Positions 6,278-6,878 of a stretch of 6,878 bases of DNA are shown here, in pieces. The DNA comes from Pedobacter sp. (lineage in GTDB: Bacteria; Bacteroidota; Bacteroidia; Sphingobacteriales; Sphingobacteriaceae), in NCBI GenBank assembly GCA_004295885.1, contig SEDG01000164.1:1-6878 (forward strand), given 5' to 3'. Made by a program: the position numbers and the translations under genes. Under the pieces are notes generated by a model. That model worked only from the letters and a program-made list of their open reading frames with translations, had not been told where the DNA came from and searched no databases. Numbering within the stretch: the first letter of the stretch is position 1; each line of letters starts with the position of its first letter.

Positions 6278-6308
6278 TGTAGCCAAATCTACTGTAATTG
6301 TAGCCAAA
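6278..6308 (-). promoter_or_regulatory. Direct repeat, candidate AraC-type operator
   Basis: The 10-mer tgtagccaaa occurs at 6278-6287 and again at 6299-6308, a 21-bp period equal to two helical turns on the same DNA face, the usual arrangement of AraC-family half-sites. On the minus strand both read TTTGGCTACA. The pair lies in the divergent region upstream of the NmrA-like/AraC unit, so the cognate regulator is probably the AraC protein at 4590-5507. The assignment is inferred from spacing and context. Confidence 0.6.
6284..6291 (-). promoter_or_regulatory. Candidate Bacteroidota -7 box (TAGATTTG)
   Basis: The minus strand reads TAGATTTG, a full match to the TAnnTTTG -7 consensus of the Bacteroidota primary sigma factor. 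It would place transcription start near 6277, about 46 nt before the ATG at 6231. The nearest TTTTTG upstream is only 13 nt away, shorter than the usual -33 spacing. The box overlaps the inner direct repeat, which would favour repression by a bound regulator. A second, weaker candidate (CACTTTTG, minus strand, 6257-6250) would instead leave the repeats upstream, as for activation. Confidence 0.4.
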
Positions 6309-6379
6309 AATTTATTGCAGTACTTATTTAAAAAAGGTGATTAGGATACATATGGCAGGCATATTGCTATAAAGAAAAT

Positions 6380-6703
6380 ATGAAAACATTTAAACTTATT
6401 TTACCTGCGCTAGCATTGTCCCTTTTTGTAGCTTGTAGTGCTACCACACCAGATAACGGAAAAGTAGCTGCTACGGCTGATGCTGATAATCAGATGGATA
6501 CCACACTTGTTGCGACGATGGCTATTCCTGCAGCTTTAACGGCAAACTCTCCAATAGAAATTAATCCAAAGGATAGCTTATCAATTAAAGTAGATTTAAC
6601 AAAAGCTTACGATATTAAAGCAGGTAACTATGTTGTGCGTTACAATTCACAAGCGATAAGTGGCCTGAATGTAACGGATAGCGTTCAAATTTCGGTTAAG
6701 TAA
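6380..6703 (+). CDS. Small lipoprotein with a shortened Ig-like domain
   Basis: This 107-residue secreted protein has a clear lipoprotein signal: basic start MKTFK, hydrophobic core LILPALALSLF and lipobox FVAC with the acylated Cys at residue 19. A Thr/Asp/Ala-rich linker follows (about 20-40). The rest resembles the N-terminal Ig-like domain seen beside deuterolysin/lysine-specific metalloendopeptidases and in stand-alone Bacteroidota lipoproteins: LVATMAIPAALTANSPIE (43-60) looks like the first strand, and KDSLSIKVDLTKAYDIKAGN (64-83) with YVVRYNS like the last strands. The middle of the domain seems absent near residues 60-62, so this may be an in-frame internal deletion of an original protein of about 160-170 residues. 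No peptidase domain is present. It likely sits on the periplasmic face of a membrane. It is divergent from the NmrA-like gene and is followed by a strong terminator. The ATG at 6380 has an AAAGAAA leader. Confidence 0.8.
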   Translation: MKTFKLILPALALSLFVACSATTPDNGKVAATADADNQMDTTLVATMAIPAALTANSPIEINPKDSLSIKVDLTKAYDIKAGNYVVRYNSQAISGLNVTDSVQISVK

Positions 6704-6758
6704 TTTAGGGAAGAACTAACATGCCTATTAGTCCGCTCAATACAGCAAGGTATGAGTA

Positions 6759-6796
6759 AAAAAAAAGGTCGAGGTTTTAATCTCGATCTTTTTTTT
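6759..6796. terminator. Bidirectional rho-independent terminator
   Basis: A 15-bp stem pairs 6759-6773 (A-run then ggtcgag) with 6782-6796 (ctcgatc then T-run), with one G-T pair and an 8-nt loop (gttttaat). The A-run and T-run on either side give a U-tract for both directions. It ends the lipoprotein transcript on the plus strand and the convergent minus-strand gene, whose stop codon (6795-6797) touches its right arm. Confidence 0.85.
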
Positions 6797-6878
6797 ATTC
6801 AGTAATCATTGGCTTATATTTAGCCCTGTTATCATAAATAATCCATAATAAAATTGCTACAAAGGGTAAAATCATAGG
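6795..6878 (-). CDS. C-terminus of an unidentified gene (partial)
   Basis: Reading the minus strand from the right edge gives 27 residues with no internal stop: a hydrophobic segment (PMILPFVAILLWIIY) followed by a polar, basic tail (DNRAKYKPMITE), then TAA at 6795-6797. This looks like a last transmembrane helix with a short soluble tail. The family cannot be named from so little. Support comes from the amino-acid pattern and from the terminator placed exactly at the stop. No start is visible in the window. Confidence 0.5.
   Translation of the reverse strand, partial: PMILPFVAILLWIIYDNRAKYKPMITE

Noticed and set aside
6298..6328. Possible plus-strand promoter (TTG, then TACTTATT) for the lipoprotein gene
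   Set aside because: Spacing is acceptable but the -7 box misses two of the defined positions, so it is not better than background.

Overview
The window looks like chromosomal DNA from a member of the Bacteroidota, most likely a Pedobacter-like Sphingobacteriaceae. The DNA is AT-rich, leaders are A-rich with few clear Shine-Dalgarno sites, one promoter candidate has the TAnnTTTG form typical of this phylum, and nearly every protein reads like a Pedobacter/Flavobacterium family member. This placement is inferred from protein style, not from a marker gene. No rRNA, tRNA, CRISPR array, phage or transposase gene was seen.

Layout: almost everything is on the minus strand, so transcription runs from high to low coordinates. 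At the right end a partial minus-strand gene (6795-6878) converges on a small plus-strand lipoprotein gene (6380-6703), with a bidirectional hairpin terminator between them (6759-6796). A divergent intergenic region (6232-6379) separates the lipoprotein from a minus-strand pair: a broken NmrA/SDR-like NAD(P)-binding gene (5520-6231) followed 12 bp later by an intact AraC-family regulator (4590-5507). This intergenic region carries a 10-bp direct repeat spaced exactly 21 bp and a 6-2-6 palindrome, and both are good operator candidates.

Next comes a likely six-gene minus-strand operon with gaps of 42, 3, 25, 18 and 10 bp: a stand-alone KOW mini-protein (4258-4440), a bleomycin-resistance-like VOC protein (3859-4215), a four-helix membrane protein (3502-3855), a GNAT acetyltransferase fused to an unrecognised C-terminal domain (2550-3476), a CPBP intramembrane protease (1848-2531) and an SDR oxidoreductase (1115-1837). 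A 230-bp spacer then holds a composite repeat, two 50-bp direct copies flanking an inverted TCTGCG/ATCAGCG segment. The left end has a DinB-like DUF1572 protein (279-845) and, 1 bp after its stop, the start of an AlkD-like DNA alkylation repair gene that leaves the window at base 1.

Most genes are ordinary accessory or housekeeping families (small-molecule modification, detoxification, DNA repair). I did not find a clearly new multi-gene system. The most interesting points are the AraC-type operator in front of a decayed target gene, the apparent internal deletions in two neighbouring divergent genes (NmrA-like and lipoprotein), the structured intergenic repeat that invades the annotated 5' end of the DinB-like gene, the unrecognised domain on the GNAT protein, and the KOW mini-protein at the head of the operon.
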